Part shown: piece after piece, positions 27,419-35,854 of the stretch
Position numbering within the stretch: position 1 is the stretch's first letter
Layout: the number at the start of each line of letters is the position of its first letter
DNA from: Archangium lipolyticum
GTDB taxonomy: Bacteria; Myxococcota; Myxococcia; Myxococcales; Myxococcaceae
Length of the DNA stretch: 64,000 nucleotides
Assembly (NCBI RefSeq): GCF_024623785.1
Contig: NZ_JANKBZ010000020.1
Span: 62,001 to 126,000, forward strand
Direction: 5' to 3'
The notes under the pieces: generated by a model
What the model was told of the DNA's origin: nothing
The model's database searches: none
The model's input: only the letters and a program-made list of their open reading frames with translations
Translations under genes and position numbers: made by a program

Positions 27419-29134
27419 ATGCTGTCACGACACCTTCGAGCCGAGGAACCCTCCATCTTCCCCTCCAGCCCCTGGGACGACGTCCCGGACGCGGAGCTGT
27501 CCACGCCTCCGCTGCGCGAGGGACTGGGCCGCGCGCACCTCCCGGTGAGCACCCGGGTGCCCCTGGCCCAGGCGTACTTCGATCAGGGCCTGCGCCTGCT
27601 GCACCTGGGGTGGGGCGCCGAGGCCCGGCGCGCCTTCGCGGAGGCGGCGCGGAGGGATCCGCGGCTCGCCATGGCGTACTGGGGCCTGGCCATGACGCGG
27701 GGGGCCGGTGCCCGCTACGCGGGGGAGCGGGCGGAGGCCATCCACCGGGCGCTCGCCCTCAGCGAGGACGTGACGGACGCGGAGCAGCGCTACATCGTCG
27801 CGGCCACCTTCCTGGCCGACAAGGGCCCCGCCAACGGCCGTCATGGCTTCGTGCGCGAGATGGAGTCCCTCGTGGACCTCTACCCCGAGGACGCCGAGGC
27901 GCGGCTGCTGCTCGCCGGCTTCCTCACGGACGGGTACGAGCCGGATGGGCGTCCCGGCGCGGGCCAGCCGTATGCCCAGGCGCTCCTGCGCGAGCTGCTG
28001 CGCACGCACCCGAACCACGAGGGCGTGCACCATGCGTGGCTCCAGGTGACGGCGGACGGTCCCCGCCCCGAGGCGGCGCTGGAGAGCGCGCGGCGCCTGC
28101 GGTTGCTGGCACCTCGCGCGAGCACGGCGCTGCTCGGCTCCGGCCGGCTGCTGCTGCGCGTGGGCCATACGCGCGAGGCGCGCGAGGTGCTCGAGGCGGC
28201 GGTGGCCGCGGATGACGCCTGGCTCGCCCAGGAGTCCCTGCCCGAGTCCGCCGCGCCGGTGGCGGGCCATGCGCTGCGCCTGCTCACCGTCGCGTGCGCC
28301 GACGCGGGGCGCTACGGCGAGGCCCAGTCCTGGGCGCGCCGCCTGCGGTCCCGCGTGGAGTCGGTGACGCCGCCCTCCGGACAGGCGCTCGTGTTCGCGG
28401 CCGGTGCGCTCGCCAGCCTGCACCTGCGCTTCGGTTTCTGGCGCGCGGCCGCGGAGATTCGCGTGGAGCTGCCGCCCGAGGCGAGCCCGGCGGAGCGCGG
28501 GCTGCTCGCGGGCCTGGAGACGTATGCCCGGGGGCTGCGCGCGCTGGAGTCCGGCAAGCTCGTGGAGGCGGAGCGGGCCTGCGAGGAGCTCGATGCGCTG
28601 CACCCGCCGCTGGCCGAGGAGCGCAAGGGTGACAGCCGCATGCTGTGCCCGCGCGATGTCGCCCGGGTGGTGGAACTGGCGGCCTGCGAGCTGCGGGGCG
28701 CGCTGGAGTCCCGCCAGGGGGATGACGCCCACGCCGAGGCCACGCTCATCCGCGCGATGCGGTTGGAGCGCCGGCTGCGCGCCGCGGGTCCGGCGGCCTT
28801 CTCCCGCCCGGCGCGTGAGACGCTGGCCCGCTCGCGCCTGCGCTCGGGCAGGGCGGACAGGGCGCTGGAGCTGGCCGAGGCGCTCGTGAAGGAGCGTCCC
28901 GGCTGCGGTCATGCCTGGCTCCTCGTGGCCGAGGCGCAGGTCGCCCGGGGCTCCCTCTCCGAGGCGGCTCCGGCCTTCGCCTCCGTCCTGGAGTGCTGGC
29001 GAGAGGCGGATCCGCACCTGCCGGAGGGCCGGCGTGCCCGCGACTTCCTCGCGAGCCGGGGCGGGCTCGGAGTGAAGGCCGTGGCGCGCTCCAATGTCAT
29101 CCCCCTCCGGGCGATGGAGAACGCCTCGTACTGA
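27419..29134 (+). CDS. Tetratricopeptide-repeat protein
   Basis: This 571-residue protein starts at ATG 27419. A longer upstream frame overlaps the previous gene and is rejected. It has helical repeats throughout, for example AYFDQGLRLLHLGWGAEARRAFAEAARRDPRLAMAYWGLA split over two helices, and later ESARRLRLLAPRASTALLGS and RSGRADRALELAEALVKERPG. The opening TPR and its spacing resemble the tetratricopeptide proteins often found with cytochrome or SCO genes. There is no signal peptide or catalytic motif, so it is likely a cytoplasmic scaffold. Confidence 0.8.
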   Translation: MLSRHLRAEEPSIFPSSPWDDVPDAELSTPPLREGLGRAHLPVSTRVPLAQAYFDQGLRLLHLGWGAEARRAFAEAARRDPRLAMAYWGLAMTRGAGARYAGERAEAIHRALALSEDVTDAEQRYIVAATFLADKGPANGRHGFVREMESLVDLYPEDAEARLLLAGFLTDGYEPDGRPGAGQPYAQALLRELLRTHPNHEGVHHAWLQVTADGPRPEAALESARRLRLLAPRASTALLGSGRLLLRVGHTREAREVLEAAVAADDAWLAQESLPESAAPVAGHALRLLTVACADAGRYGEAQSWARRLRSRVESVTPPSGQALVFAAGALASLHLRFGFWRAAAEIRVELPPEASPAERGLLAGLETYARGLRALESGKLVEAERACEELDALHPPLAEERKGDSRMLCPRDVARVVELAACELRGALESRQGDDAHAEATLIRAMRLERRLRAAGPAAFSRPARETLARSRLRSGRADRALELAEALVKERPGCGHAWLLVAEAQVARGSLSEAAPAFASVLECWREADPHLPEGRRARDFLASRGGLGVKAVARSNVIPLRAMENASY

Positions 29135-29157
29135 AGCGTTCGCGCGTGCCGCGTGGC

Positions 29158-30012
29158 TCAGGCCGTGGGCCGCGCGGGCTCGGGCACCGAGTCGAGGAAC
29201 GAGAGGATGCGCCGCCCGCAGTCCTCTGGATGTTCCAACGGGTAGAGGTGGGTGCCGGGCTGCTCTCCGGTGTGAACGCCGGGGAGCGTGCGACGGACAC
29301 GTTCCAGGGCTTCCGGGAGGAGCGTGTCCGAGTCCTCCCCGCGCAGCACGAGCGCTGGTACGGGAACCGCGCGCAGCTTCCGCCAGACGCCGCGCGGTGA
29401 CGTCTCGAAGACGCGAGCCTCCCAGTCCCTGGGGATGGTGAGCCGGAAACCGCCTCCGGGCACCTCGGTGAGCCCATGGGTGAGGTAGTCCTGGAAGCAA
29501 TCGGGATCGAATCGTTGGAAGAGGGTCTTCTTGCGGTAGCTCGTGGCGGCCTCCTCACGGGAGCCCCAGGACTCGCGGCGGCGCCGGGCCAGGCTCGCGG
29601 GGGGAACCCGGTGCCGCAGCCCGAGCAGGGTCAGCGCCTGGAGCAGCAGCAGTCGTTTGCCCGTGAACAGCACCGGGTCCAACGCCACCACGGCCCGGAA
29701 GAGCCCCGGGTTCTTCACGGAGGCGAGCAGGGTCGCCACGCCGCCCATGCTGTGGCCCACGCCCACCACCCCTTCCAGCCCGCGCGCGCGCAGCGCCTGG
29801 GCCAGCTCGTCGGCCATGTCGTCCCAGTCCCGCATCGCGCGCGGATCCGTCCCCGGTACGAGGCAGCGGCTCCGGAGGGTGAGGACGTGGTAGCGCGGCT
29901 TGAGGAGCTCGATGAGCTTGCGGTAGCTGCCCGGTGGAAAGCCGTTGGCATGGGCGAGGTGCAACACCGGACCGGTGCCACCCCAGTCATCCAGGTGCAG
30001 GGGGTCGCTCAT
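29158..30012 (-). CDS. Alpha/beta-hydrolase fold protein
   Basis: This is a 284-residue alpha/beta hydrolase. The nucleophile elbow is GHSMGG with Ser88. The acid is likely the Asp of RGEDSDTLLPEA, and the base the His of PGTHLYPLEHPE. The oxyanion-type HANGFPPGSY follows strand 3. It lacks a lid of known specificity, so esterase, lipase or C-C hydrolase activity cannot be chosen. It is convergent with the TPR gene and divergent from the isochorismatase-like gene 96 bases away. It is cytoplasmic, with no signal peptide. Confidence 0.9.
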   Translation of the reverse strand: MSDPLHLDDWGGTGPVLHLAHANGFPPGSYRKLIELLKPRYHVLTLRSRCLVPGTDPRAMRDWDDMADELAQALRARGLEGVVGVGHSMGGVATLLASVKNPGLFRAVVALDPVLFTGKRLLLLQALTLLGLRHRVPPASLARRRRESWGSREEAATSYRKKTLFQRFDPDCFQDYLTHGLTEVPGGGFRLTIPRDWEARVFETSPRGVWRKLRAVPVPALVLRGEDSDTLLPEALERVRRTLPGVHTGEQPGTHLYPLEHPEDCGRRILSFLDSVPEPARPTA

Positions 30013-30108
30013 CGCGCTCCGGCATACCTCAGCGGGCCCGTTGGGGGGCCATCAATCGCCCGCGCGCCGTGCTTGACGAGGGGGCCCGGCTTCGGACAAT
30101 CCGCCCTC

Positions 30109-30657
30109 ATGCCCACCTTCCGACTCAAGAGAGACCAGGCCGCGCTCCTCGTCGTGGACATCCAGGAGCGGCTGTGCGCCGCCATGGAGCGTGACGCGCT
30201 CGACCGGGTGCTCAACCGCTGCAACGCCGCCATCGAGGGCGCGAAGGCGCTCGAGCTGCCCATCATCGTCACCGAGCAGTATCCCAAGGGCCTGGGGCCC
30301 ACGCACTCGCTGGTGAAGATGCGGCTGGGCAACTACTCGGCCGTGGAGAAGCTCGAGTTCACCGCCTGTGTGCCCGACGTGGCCACGCGGCTCGGCCAGC
30401 GCAAGCAGGTGCTCCTCATCGGCATGGAGACGCACGTCTGTGTCTTCCAGACGGTGCGCGACCTGACCGAGAAGGGCTTCACCCCGTTCCTCTGCGCGGA
30501 CGCCGTGATGTCGCGCAACCCGGAGGATCGCCGCGTGGGCCTGGAGATGTGCCGCGAGGCGGGCGCGCACATCGTCACCGTGGAGGCCGCGCTCTTCGAT
30601 CTGCTCGGGTGCGCGGGCACTCCCGAGTTCAAGAAGGTCTCCGCCGCCGTCCGTTAA
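30109..30657 (+). CDS. Isochorismatase-family cysteine hydrolase
   Basis: This 182-residue protein has the full catalytic triad of the isochorismatase/nicotinamidase superfamily: Asp17 in LLVVDIQERL, Lys81 in VEKLEFTAC and Cys111 in GMETHVCVFQT. The oxyanion cis-peptide region just before the cysteine is intact. Its compact size and the sequence TEQYPKGLG resemble YcaC/ISOC-type hydrolases of unknown substrate rather than nicotinamidase, because the metal-binding His pair is not clear. It overlaps the stop codon of the convergent SRPBCC gene by a few bases. Confidence 0.9.
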   Translation: MPTFRLKRDQAALLVVDIQERLCAAMERDALDRVLNRCNAAIEGAKALELPIIVTEQYPKGLGPTHSLVKMRLGNYSAVEKLEFTACVPDVATRLGQRKQVLLIGMETHVCVFQTVRDLTEKGFTPFLCADAVMSRNPEDRRVGLEMCREAGAHIVTVEAALFDLLGCAGTPEFKKVSAAVR

Positions 30658-31229
30658 CCCCTTTCAGGGAAGTCGAGTAGGCGCACGGGGTGCCACAGGT
30701 TGTGCGGGAACGAAGGGCCAGGGGGATTCGGCACACGGGCCGCTTCCTCCGGGCTGCGGGCGTGACGCCGCGCCAGCTCCAGGGTGAGGCTTGTTTCGCC
30801 GCGATTCATGCACCAGCGATGATTGGACTCGAACAAGGGCCTGAGCAGGAACTCCAGGCCTTTCAAGAGCGGCTTGTTCGTGTGGACCGTCCAGTCATAG
30901 TGGACATGCACATAGGGGCCGTGCTGCTCGAACTTCCAGACGCCGGTACCCTCCAGGTCACCTGTCACTTGCAAGGTGAAGCCGTGCGGATACCGCGTCT
31001 CGGTCCGGTGGAAGGTGAGCTGGAGCGTGTAGGGCATCCACCCCTTCGTATGGAACTTGAAGCGCTTGCCCAGGCCGTATTTGCCCCCAGGCGCCAGCTC
31101 GACGTATTCCAGGTACACGGCTGGCCACCAGCGCGGCAGCTCGCGCCCGTTCTCCAGGAGTTCGTAGATCTCCTGGACCGTGCTCTCGACCCGCCAGAGG
31201 GTGGTGAAGTGGTAGTTGCTCGTTTGCAT
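30654..31229 (-). CDS. SRPBCC (START-like) family protein
   Basis: This 191-residue protein starts at ATG 31229 (MQTSNYHFTTLWRVESTVQE). The upstream extension to 31334 is poorly coding and rejected. The order of elements fits the SRPBCC helix-grip fold: opening strand, the helix VQEIYELLENGRELPRWWP, VYLEYVELAPGG, KRFKFHTKGWMPYTLQLTF, and a long C-terminal helix GLEFLLRPLFESNHRWCMNRGE. Members bind hydrophobic ligands or act as polyketide cyclase-like proteins. The PKS genes are 18 kb away and no direct link is implied. Confidence 0.85.
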   Translation of the reverse strand: MQTSNYHFTTLWRVESTVQEIYELLENGRELPRWWPAVYLEYVELAPGGKYGLGKRFKFHTKGWMPYTLQLTFHRTETRYPHGFTLQVTGDLEGTGVWKFEQHGPYVHVHYDWTVHTNKPLLKGLEFLLRPLFESNHRWCMNRGETSLTLELARRHARSPEEAARVPNPPGPSFPHNLWHPVRLLDFPERG

Positions 31230-31339
31230 GGCCGCTCGGTGTGAGTCCTCTGGCCACGAGCATGTCAGCAATGGGGGGCAGGTGGGTGCACTGAATTCGG
31301 GATGCCCCGAAGGCCCTCTCCCGTTAAAGAGCACCCGTC

Positions 31340-32128
31340 ATGAACCTGCACCTCGACAACAAGCTCGCCCTCGTTACCGCCTCCTCCGGCGGCATCGGCA
31401 AGGAAATCGCCGCCGCCCTCGCCCGTGAGGGCGCCCGGGTGATCATCAACGGACGCAGCGTCTCCAGCGTCGAGTCCGCCATCGCCGACATCCGTGCCCG
31501 CGTGCCGGGCGCGAAGCTCGAGAAGCTGGCCGCCGACAACGGCACCGCCGAGGGCACCGCGGAGACCGTCCGCCAGTTCCCCGAGGTGGACATCCTCATC
31601 AACAACCTCGGCATCTACGAGGCCGTGGGCTTCTTCGACGAGACGGACGAGGCCTGGCAGCGCCTGTTCGAGGTCAACATCATGAGCGGCGTGCGTCTGG
31701 CCCGCCATTACCTCAAGGGCATGTTGGCGAAGAAGACCGGCCGCGTGATCTTCATCGCCAGCGAGTCCGCCATCAGCCCCTCGCCCGAGATGGCCCACTA
31801 CGCCGCGACGAAGACCATGCAGCTCTCCGTGTCCCGCAGCCTCGCCGAGCTGACCAAGGGGACGGCCGTCACCGTCAACACCCTCCTGCCGGGTTCGACC
31901 CGGACCGAGGGGGTCGGCAAGTTCGTCCAGGATCTCTTCCCCGGCGTGTCCCTCGAGGAGGCGGAGCGGCGCTTCATGCGCGAGAACCGCCCCACGTCGC
32001 TCATCGAGCGCCTCATCGACCCGAAGGAGATCGCCGACTTCGCCGCCTTCGTGAGCAGCCCGCTCGCCTCCGCCATCAACGGGGCCGCCCTCCGCGTCGA
32101 CGGCGGGCTCGTGCGCAGCGTGTTTTGA
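31340..32128 (+). CDS. Short-chain dehydrogenase/reductase
   Basis: This 262-residue SDR has the cofactor motif TASSGGIG (13-20), NNLG near 88-91, and the catalytic Ser141, Tyr154 and Lys158 (IASES, HYAATK). An Arg in the INGRSVSS loop after strand 2 suggests NADPH preference. The C-terminal strand [12 protein letters not shown] is typical. Substrate cannot be assigned. It is divergent from the SRPBCC gene and convergent with a receiver gene, with only four bases between the stops. Confidence 0.95.
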   Translation: MNLHLDNKLALVTASSGGIGKEIAAALAREGARVIINGRSVSSVESAIADIRARVPGAKLEKLAADNGTAEGTAETVRQFPEVDILINNLGIYEAVGFFDETDEAWQRLFEVNIMSGVRLARHYLKGMLAKKTGRVIFIASESAISPSPEMAHYAATKTMQLSVSRSLAELTKGTAVTVNTLLPGSTRTEGVGKFVQDLFPGVSLEEAERRFMRENRPTSLIERLIDPKEIADFAAFVSSPLASAINGAALRVDGGLVRSVF

Positions 32129-32132
32129 GCTC

Positions 32133-32483
32133 TCACCCGACCAGATGCGTGATCACCTCGAGCATCCGGTCGAACTCGAAGGGTTTGGGCAGGAACCGCG
32201 TCTTGGGTGTGACGAGGCTCCTGTCCAGTGTTCCGGCGCTCATCACCAGGATGGGGAGATCCCGGAGCGCCTCGCTACCGCGGACCTCTCGGATCAACGT
32301 GTGCCCGTCCATCCTGGGCATCATCAGGTCGGTGATGAGCAGATCCGGCTTCTTCTCCGCCATGGCGGCCAGGGCCTGACGGCCATCGTGCACGACGCGG
32401 ACATCGAAGCCCTCCTCACCGAGGAGCTCCGCTAGCACGTTCGCGATGTCCGGCTCGTCATCGACGATGAGCACATGCCTCAT
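32133..32483 (-). CDS. Single-domain response regulator, overlapping the KaiC-like gene
   Basis: This 116-residue receiver has phosphoacceptor Asp52 in LLITDLMMPRMDG, Ser82 and Lys100 in FLPKPFEF. Its ATG overlaps the KaiC-like gene's TGA in an ATGA junction, so the two are very probably translated together and made in matched amounts. It lacks an output domain. The partnership suggests that the KaiC-like ATPase receives or sends a phosphorelay signal through this receiver. Confidence 0.93.
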   Translation of the reverse strand: MRHVLIVDDEPDIANVLAELLGEEGFDVRVVHDGRQALAAMAEKKPDLLITDLMMPRMDGHTLIREVRGSEALRDLPILVMSAGTLDRSLVTPKTRFLPKPFEFDRMLEVITHLVG

Positions 32484-34057
32484 ACGTCGTCTCCTGATCC
32501 TTCCTGTGGGGAGCGGGAGTGCGAGGGGGGAGGGTCGTGGGCGGGTTCCTTCTGCCCTCTCTGGCTCATCTGGCCGAGCACCACTTCGGCACTGTCGAAG
32601 GTGCTCGCGACCTCGAGACCGTGGGACGTGATGTGGAACTCGCGGATGAACGGGTCGTAGTTGCTCTCGCGGATCTTCAGGATGGAGATGAGCCGGTGGA
32701 GCTGCGCGCGGAGCTCCACGTACCGCACGAAGATGATGTTTTCGACGGTCGCGGACAGACCCACCGGGGGGAGGCCGAACTCGGGTCCGCCGAAGGGCGT
32801 CTCCATCGAGACGGCACTGCTCACTCCGAGCGCGCGCAGCTCGTTGCTCAGCGCGGTGAAGAAGACGGGGAAGCGCTCCGGGTGTGCCGCGGCTTGCATC
32901 AGTCCATCCACCCCGTCGATGAACAGCCGCTTCACCTTGTTGCGGTACACCACCTCCAATATCTGCTCGGCGACGGAGTCGAGGAACTGCTCGGTCGGCT
33001 GCCGCCACTGCACCTCCAGCAGTCCGGACTCCACGTGCGCGCGCAGTTGCAGACCCACTCCCTCCGCCTTGGCGATCAGCCGCGGGGGCGTTTCGTAGAA
33101 TCCGAAATAGAGGCTCGGCTGCCCCAGGTCCAATCCCTCCTTCAGCAGGTGGAGCCCGAGCAGGGTCTTCCCGCTGCCGGGAGCGCCCATCACCGCCGTC
33201 ATCGAAGCCGAGGGCACGCCTCCCTCCAACATGTTGTCGAGTCCGCGAATCCCGAAGCGGCTCTTGTGCTCCGGGGGAGGGGAGACCAGCTCCCGATCGA
33301 GCAGGAGCGCCTCCCTTCGCGGGTGGACCGTGACACCCGGGTCTCCGATGTCGAAGACGTGCCGGCCCCCCAGGTGCGAGCTGCCCCGCAGCTTGAGGAC
33401 CAGGAGCTCGCGCGTCAGCCTCATCCCGAACATCTTCTGGTCGAGCTCGATGATGCCGTCGGCGGCGAACTGATGGAGCATCTCCTGCTCTTCCCCTTTG
33501 TGCGCGACCAGCAGCGCCGTGCAGCCCATGAGCGACAGGAAGGTCCCGAGCTCCCGCAGGAACTTGCGGTAGGCGAAGGGAGATGACACCAGCTCGGAAG
33601 CCGTGTTCAGCGAGTCGATGACGATCAGGGACGCGTGATGTTCGCGCACCGCTTCGCTGAGCATCGTGTGGAACCGCTTGAGGCCGCCTTCCTCGAGCGC
33701 CGCGACCCCGCTCAGCAGGGTGAGGCGGCTCTGGACGAGCGAGCGGTCGAAGAAGGTGAAGGACTCGAGGTTGGACAGCAGCCGTGCGTGGGACTCGGAG
33801 AACGTCGTGACGTAGACGACATTCTCGCCAGCGGCCGCGCGGTGGAAGGCGACCTGACTGGAAAGAACCGTCTTGCCAGTGCCCGGCGCGCCCGTGATGA
33901 GGTACATCGCGCCGCGCAGCAACCCGCCGTGGAGCACGACATCCAACCCGACCACGCCCGTGGGCAGGTGCTTGCTCTTCTCTCCAGAGGTGGTGCCCAC
34001 CGTGGATGACCCCCTGGGAGGCACTCCTGTCTCTTCATGAGACCTCCCACGGCCCAA
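32480..34057 (-). CDS. KaiC-like double RecA-domain ATPase
   Basis: This 525-residue protein has two KaiC/RecA domains. The first Walker A is GAPGTGKT (56-63) with Walker B LIVIDSLNT. The second is GAPGSGKT (291-298) with Walker B KRLFIDGVDG. Each domain begins with the KaiC pattern GLDVVLHGGL or GLDNMLEGGV and keeps a single Glu (TFSE, FYET) where KaiC has two. No KaiA or KaiB gene is near, so a circadian clock is not implied. Homologues act in signalling. The start is uncertain: TTG 34057 gives the longest form, and GTG 34024 or 34000 are alternatives. A receiver gene overlaps the end. Confidence 0.88.
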   Translation of the reverse strand: MGRGRSHEETGVPPRGSSTVGTTSGEKSKHLPTGVVGLDVVLHGGLLRGAMYLITGAPGTGKTVLSSQVAFHRAAAGENVVYVTTFSESHARLLSNLESFTFFDRSLVQSRLTLLSGVAALEEGGLKRFHTMLSEAVREHHASLIVIDSLNTASELVSSPFAYRKFLRELGTFLSLMGCTALLVAHKGEEQEMLHQFAADGIIELDQKMFGMRLTRELLVLKLRGSSHLGGRHVFDIGDPGVTVHPRREALLLDRELVSPPPEHKSRFGIRGLDNMLEGGVPSASMTAVMGAPGSGKTLLGLHLLKEGLDLGQPSLYFGFYETPPRLIAKAEGVGLQLRAHVESGLLEVQWRQPTEQFLDSVAEQILEVVYRNKVKRLFIDGVDGLMQAAAHPERFPVFFTALSNELRALGVSSAVSMETPFGGPEFGLPPVGLSATVENIIFVRYVELRAQLHRLISILKIRESNYDPFIREFHITSHGLEVASTFDSAEVVLGQMSQRGQKEPAHDPPPSHSRSPQEGSGDDV

Positions 34058-34150
34058 TATGGGGGCCGACCGGGGTCATCAGAGCCCGCTTCTTCCGGGC
34101 CACCCGTCGGTTGCCTGCCAGGACTCCGAGAGGCCGGGCAGGGGCTGGGA

Positions 34151-35029
34151 TCAGCTGGACGTGCCGTGCGTGAAGAGCTGGCGCAGGGCCCGCGCGACCA
34201 TGGCGAGGACCACCAGCACGCCCGCGAGCACCGTCTGCGAGCCGCCCACGGGGAAGTTGTAGAAGTAGGCGAAGAGGTAGCCGCCCAGGCCGGAGATGGC
34301 TCCGGCGAGCGTGGCCAGCAGGAAGGTCCACGGCAGCCGCAGGTCCAGCATCAGCGCGGCGATGGCCGACAGGGTGGAGAAGGCGAACACCGGCAGCGCG
34401 CCCAGCGCCCGCGCCGACACGCCCACCATCAGGCCGATGGAGATCATCACCACCGCGTCGAGCATGCGCACCGGCAGCCCCTGCACCATGGCCCCGGTGC
34501 GGTCGAAGCTGGCGAAGGTGAGGCCTCGGAACCACCACAGGTGGAGCAGGAGGGTGGTCCCGCCCACCACGGTCACCGCGATGAGCTGGGGCCGCTCCAC
34601 CAGTACCGCCGTGCCGAAGAGGATGCCCTGGATGTCATGGGCCTCCTGGGAGATGCGGTCGCCCACCAGGATGGCCGCGCCGCCCGTGAGCGCGTAGGCC
34701 AGACCCAGCATGCTCTCGTGCGTGAGCCGCAGCCGCGAGGGATCCGTCATCAGCAGCATCGTGGCCACCAGCGACATGCCCACCGCGCCCAGGGTGGGCT
34801 CGATGGCGAAGCCCACGTGGATCTCCGCGAAGAAGGCCAGTGCCACGCCCAGGCCGGCCGACTGCGTCACCGCCGCGCTGACGAACACCATGCGCCGCAG
34901 CACCACGTACACGCTGAGGAACCCCAGCGCGCTCCCGGCGATGAGCGCGCAGAGCATGGGGTCCCTGAACAGCTCGTAGGCATCCCAGAACTGTGACCAG
35001 GTGGTGGTATCGGCGAGCTGCGGATCCAA
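34151..35029 (-). CDS. Metal ABC transporter permease (ZnuB/TroC-like)
   Basis: This 292-residue ABC-3 family permease has about eight membrane segments (SALGFLSVYVVLRRMVFVSA, IEPTLGAVGMSLVATMLLM, LPVFAFSTLSAIAALML, GLGGYLFAYFYNFPVGGSQT). The start is TTG 35029, with AGGA seven bases upstream and no Met until residue 26. It is the last gene of the minus-strand metal operon. The ABC ATPase gene ends nine bases upstream. The transported ion is zinc or manganese by family, with zinc favoured by the His-rich partners. It brings the ion across the inner membrane. Confidence 0.92.
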   Translation of the reverse strand: MDPQLADTTTWSQFWDAYELFRDPMLCALIAGSALGFLSVYVVLRRMVFVSAAVTQSAGLGVALAFFAEIHVGFAIEPTLGAVGMSLVATMLLMTDPSRLRLTHESMLGLAYALTGGAAILVGDRISQEAHDIQGILFGTAVLVERPQLIAVTVVGGTTLLLHLWWFRGLTFASFDRTGAMVQGLPVRMLDAVVMISIGLMVGVSARALGALPVFAFSTLSAIAALMLDLRLPWTFLLATLAGAISGLGGYLFAYFYNFPVGGSQTVLAGVLVVLAMVARALRQLFTHGTSS

Positions 35030-35038
35030 GCGTCGGTC

Positions 35039-35854
35039 CTATCGGGGGTGAACGGGGTTGTGGGTGGGGCAGTAGTCGTCGCCGTACTTGTGGCGGAAGG
35101 CAGGATGGCAGAAGACGGTTTTCGCGTCCCCCAGAACGATGGCCGGGCCGTCCTTGTCCACGAAGAGGAACTGGTCGCAGAAGTCGGCGGCCATCTGCAG
35201 GTCGTGGCTCACCACCACCACCGCCAGCCGCCGGGGCCCGCGCGCCAGCTCCGCCAGATGCTGCATGGTCTCGCGCTCGGCCACGGCGTCCATGGAGGCG
35301 GTGGGCTCGTCCAGCAGCACCAGGTCCGCCTCGGTGGCCAGCACCCGCGCCAGCAGGGCCCGCTGCTTCTGGCCTCCGGACAGGTCGCGGTAGGGCCGGT
35401 TGGCGATGAGCCGGGCTCCCGCCGAGTCCAGCGCCGACTCCACCACCGCCCGGTCCTGCTTCTTGGGGAAGGGCCACAGGAAGTTCCACCCGGACAGCCG
35501 CCCCCACTGCACCAGCTCGCGCGAGCGCACCGGCAGCAGCGCGTCGATGCCGGAGGTCTGGGGCACGTAGGCGCTCTTCACGCGCTCGTGGGTGCGGGCC
35601 ACGCTGCCGGAGACTGGGGGCAGCATGCCCAGCAGCGTCTTGAACCAGGTGCTCTTGCCCGAGCCGTTCCGGCCGATGACGGACAGGAAGGTGCCCCGGC
35701 GGATCTGCAGGCTGATGGCCGGCAGGAGGGGCTTGCCGTTGTAGCCGACGACCAGGTCCTCACAGCACAGGAGCAGGTCGGACGAGTGCTCGTGCTGGTG
35801 GTGGACATGTCCATCCGCATGGTCGTGGGCGTGGGCATGGTCAGGGGTCTGCAC
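35039..35854 (-). CDS. Metal ABC transporter ATP-binding protein with His-rich N-terminus
   Basis: This is a 271-residue ABC ATPase. The core has Walker A GRNGSGKST, the Q-loop VPQTSGIDALLP, signature LSGGQKQR and Walker B LVLLDEP with the switch His in VVSHDLQ. Before it, residues 1-24 hold ten histidines (HAHAHDHADGHVHHQHEH), and the C-terminus ends in DDYCPTHNPVHPR, a second possible metal site. Such extensions are unusual for an ATPase and suggest cytoplasmic metal sensing or delivery. The start is GTG 35854 with a strong GGAGGTGA box. It overlaps the upstream lipoprotein gene by 14 bases. Confidence 0.93.
   Translation of the reverse strand: MQTPDHAHAHDHADGHVHHQHEHSSDLLLCCEDLVVGYNGKPLLPAISLQIRRGTFLSVIGRNGSGKSTWFKTLLGMLPPVSGSVARTHERVKSAYVPQTSGIDALLPVRSRELVQWGRLSGWNFLWPFPKKQDRAVVESALDSAGARLIANRPYRDLSGGQKQRALLARVLATEADLVLLDEPTASMDAVAERETMQHLAELARGPRRLAVVVVSHDLQMAADFCDQFLFVDKDGPAIVLGDAKTVFCHPAFRHKYGDDYCPTHNPVHPR

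Noticed and set aside
31230-31334. Longer start for the SRPBCC protein
   Set aside because: The added residues are Pro/Cys-rich and do not fit the fold. ATG 31229 opens directly into the first strand.
32480-34057. Circadian clock KaiC
   Set aside because: No kaiA or kaiB is present and the catalytic glutamate pairs are incomplete, so only a KaiC-like call is justified.
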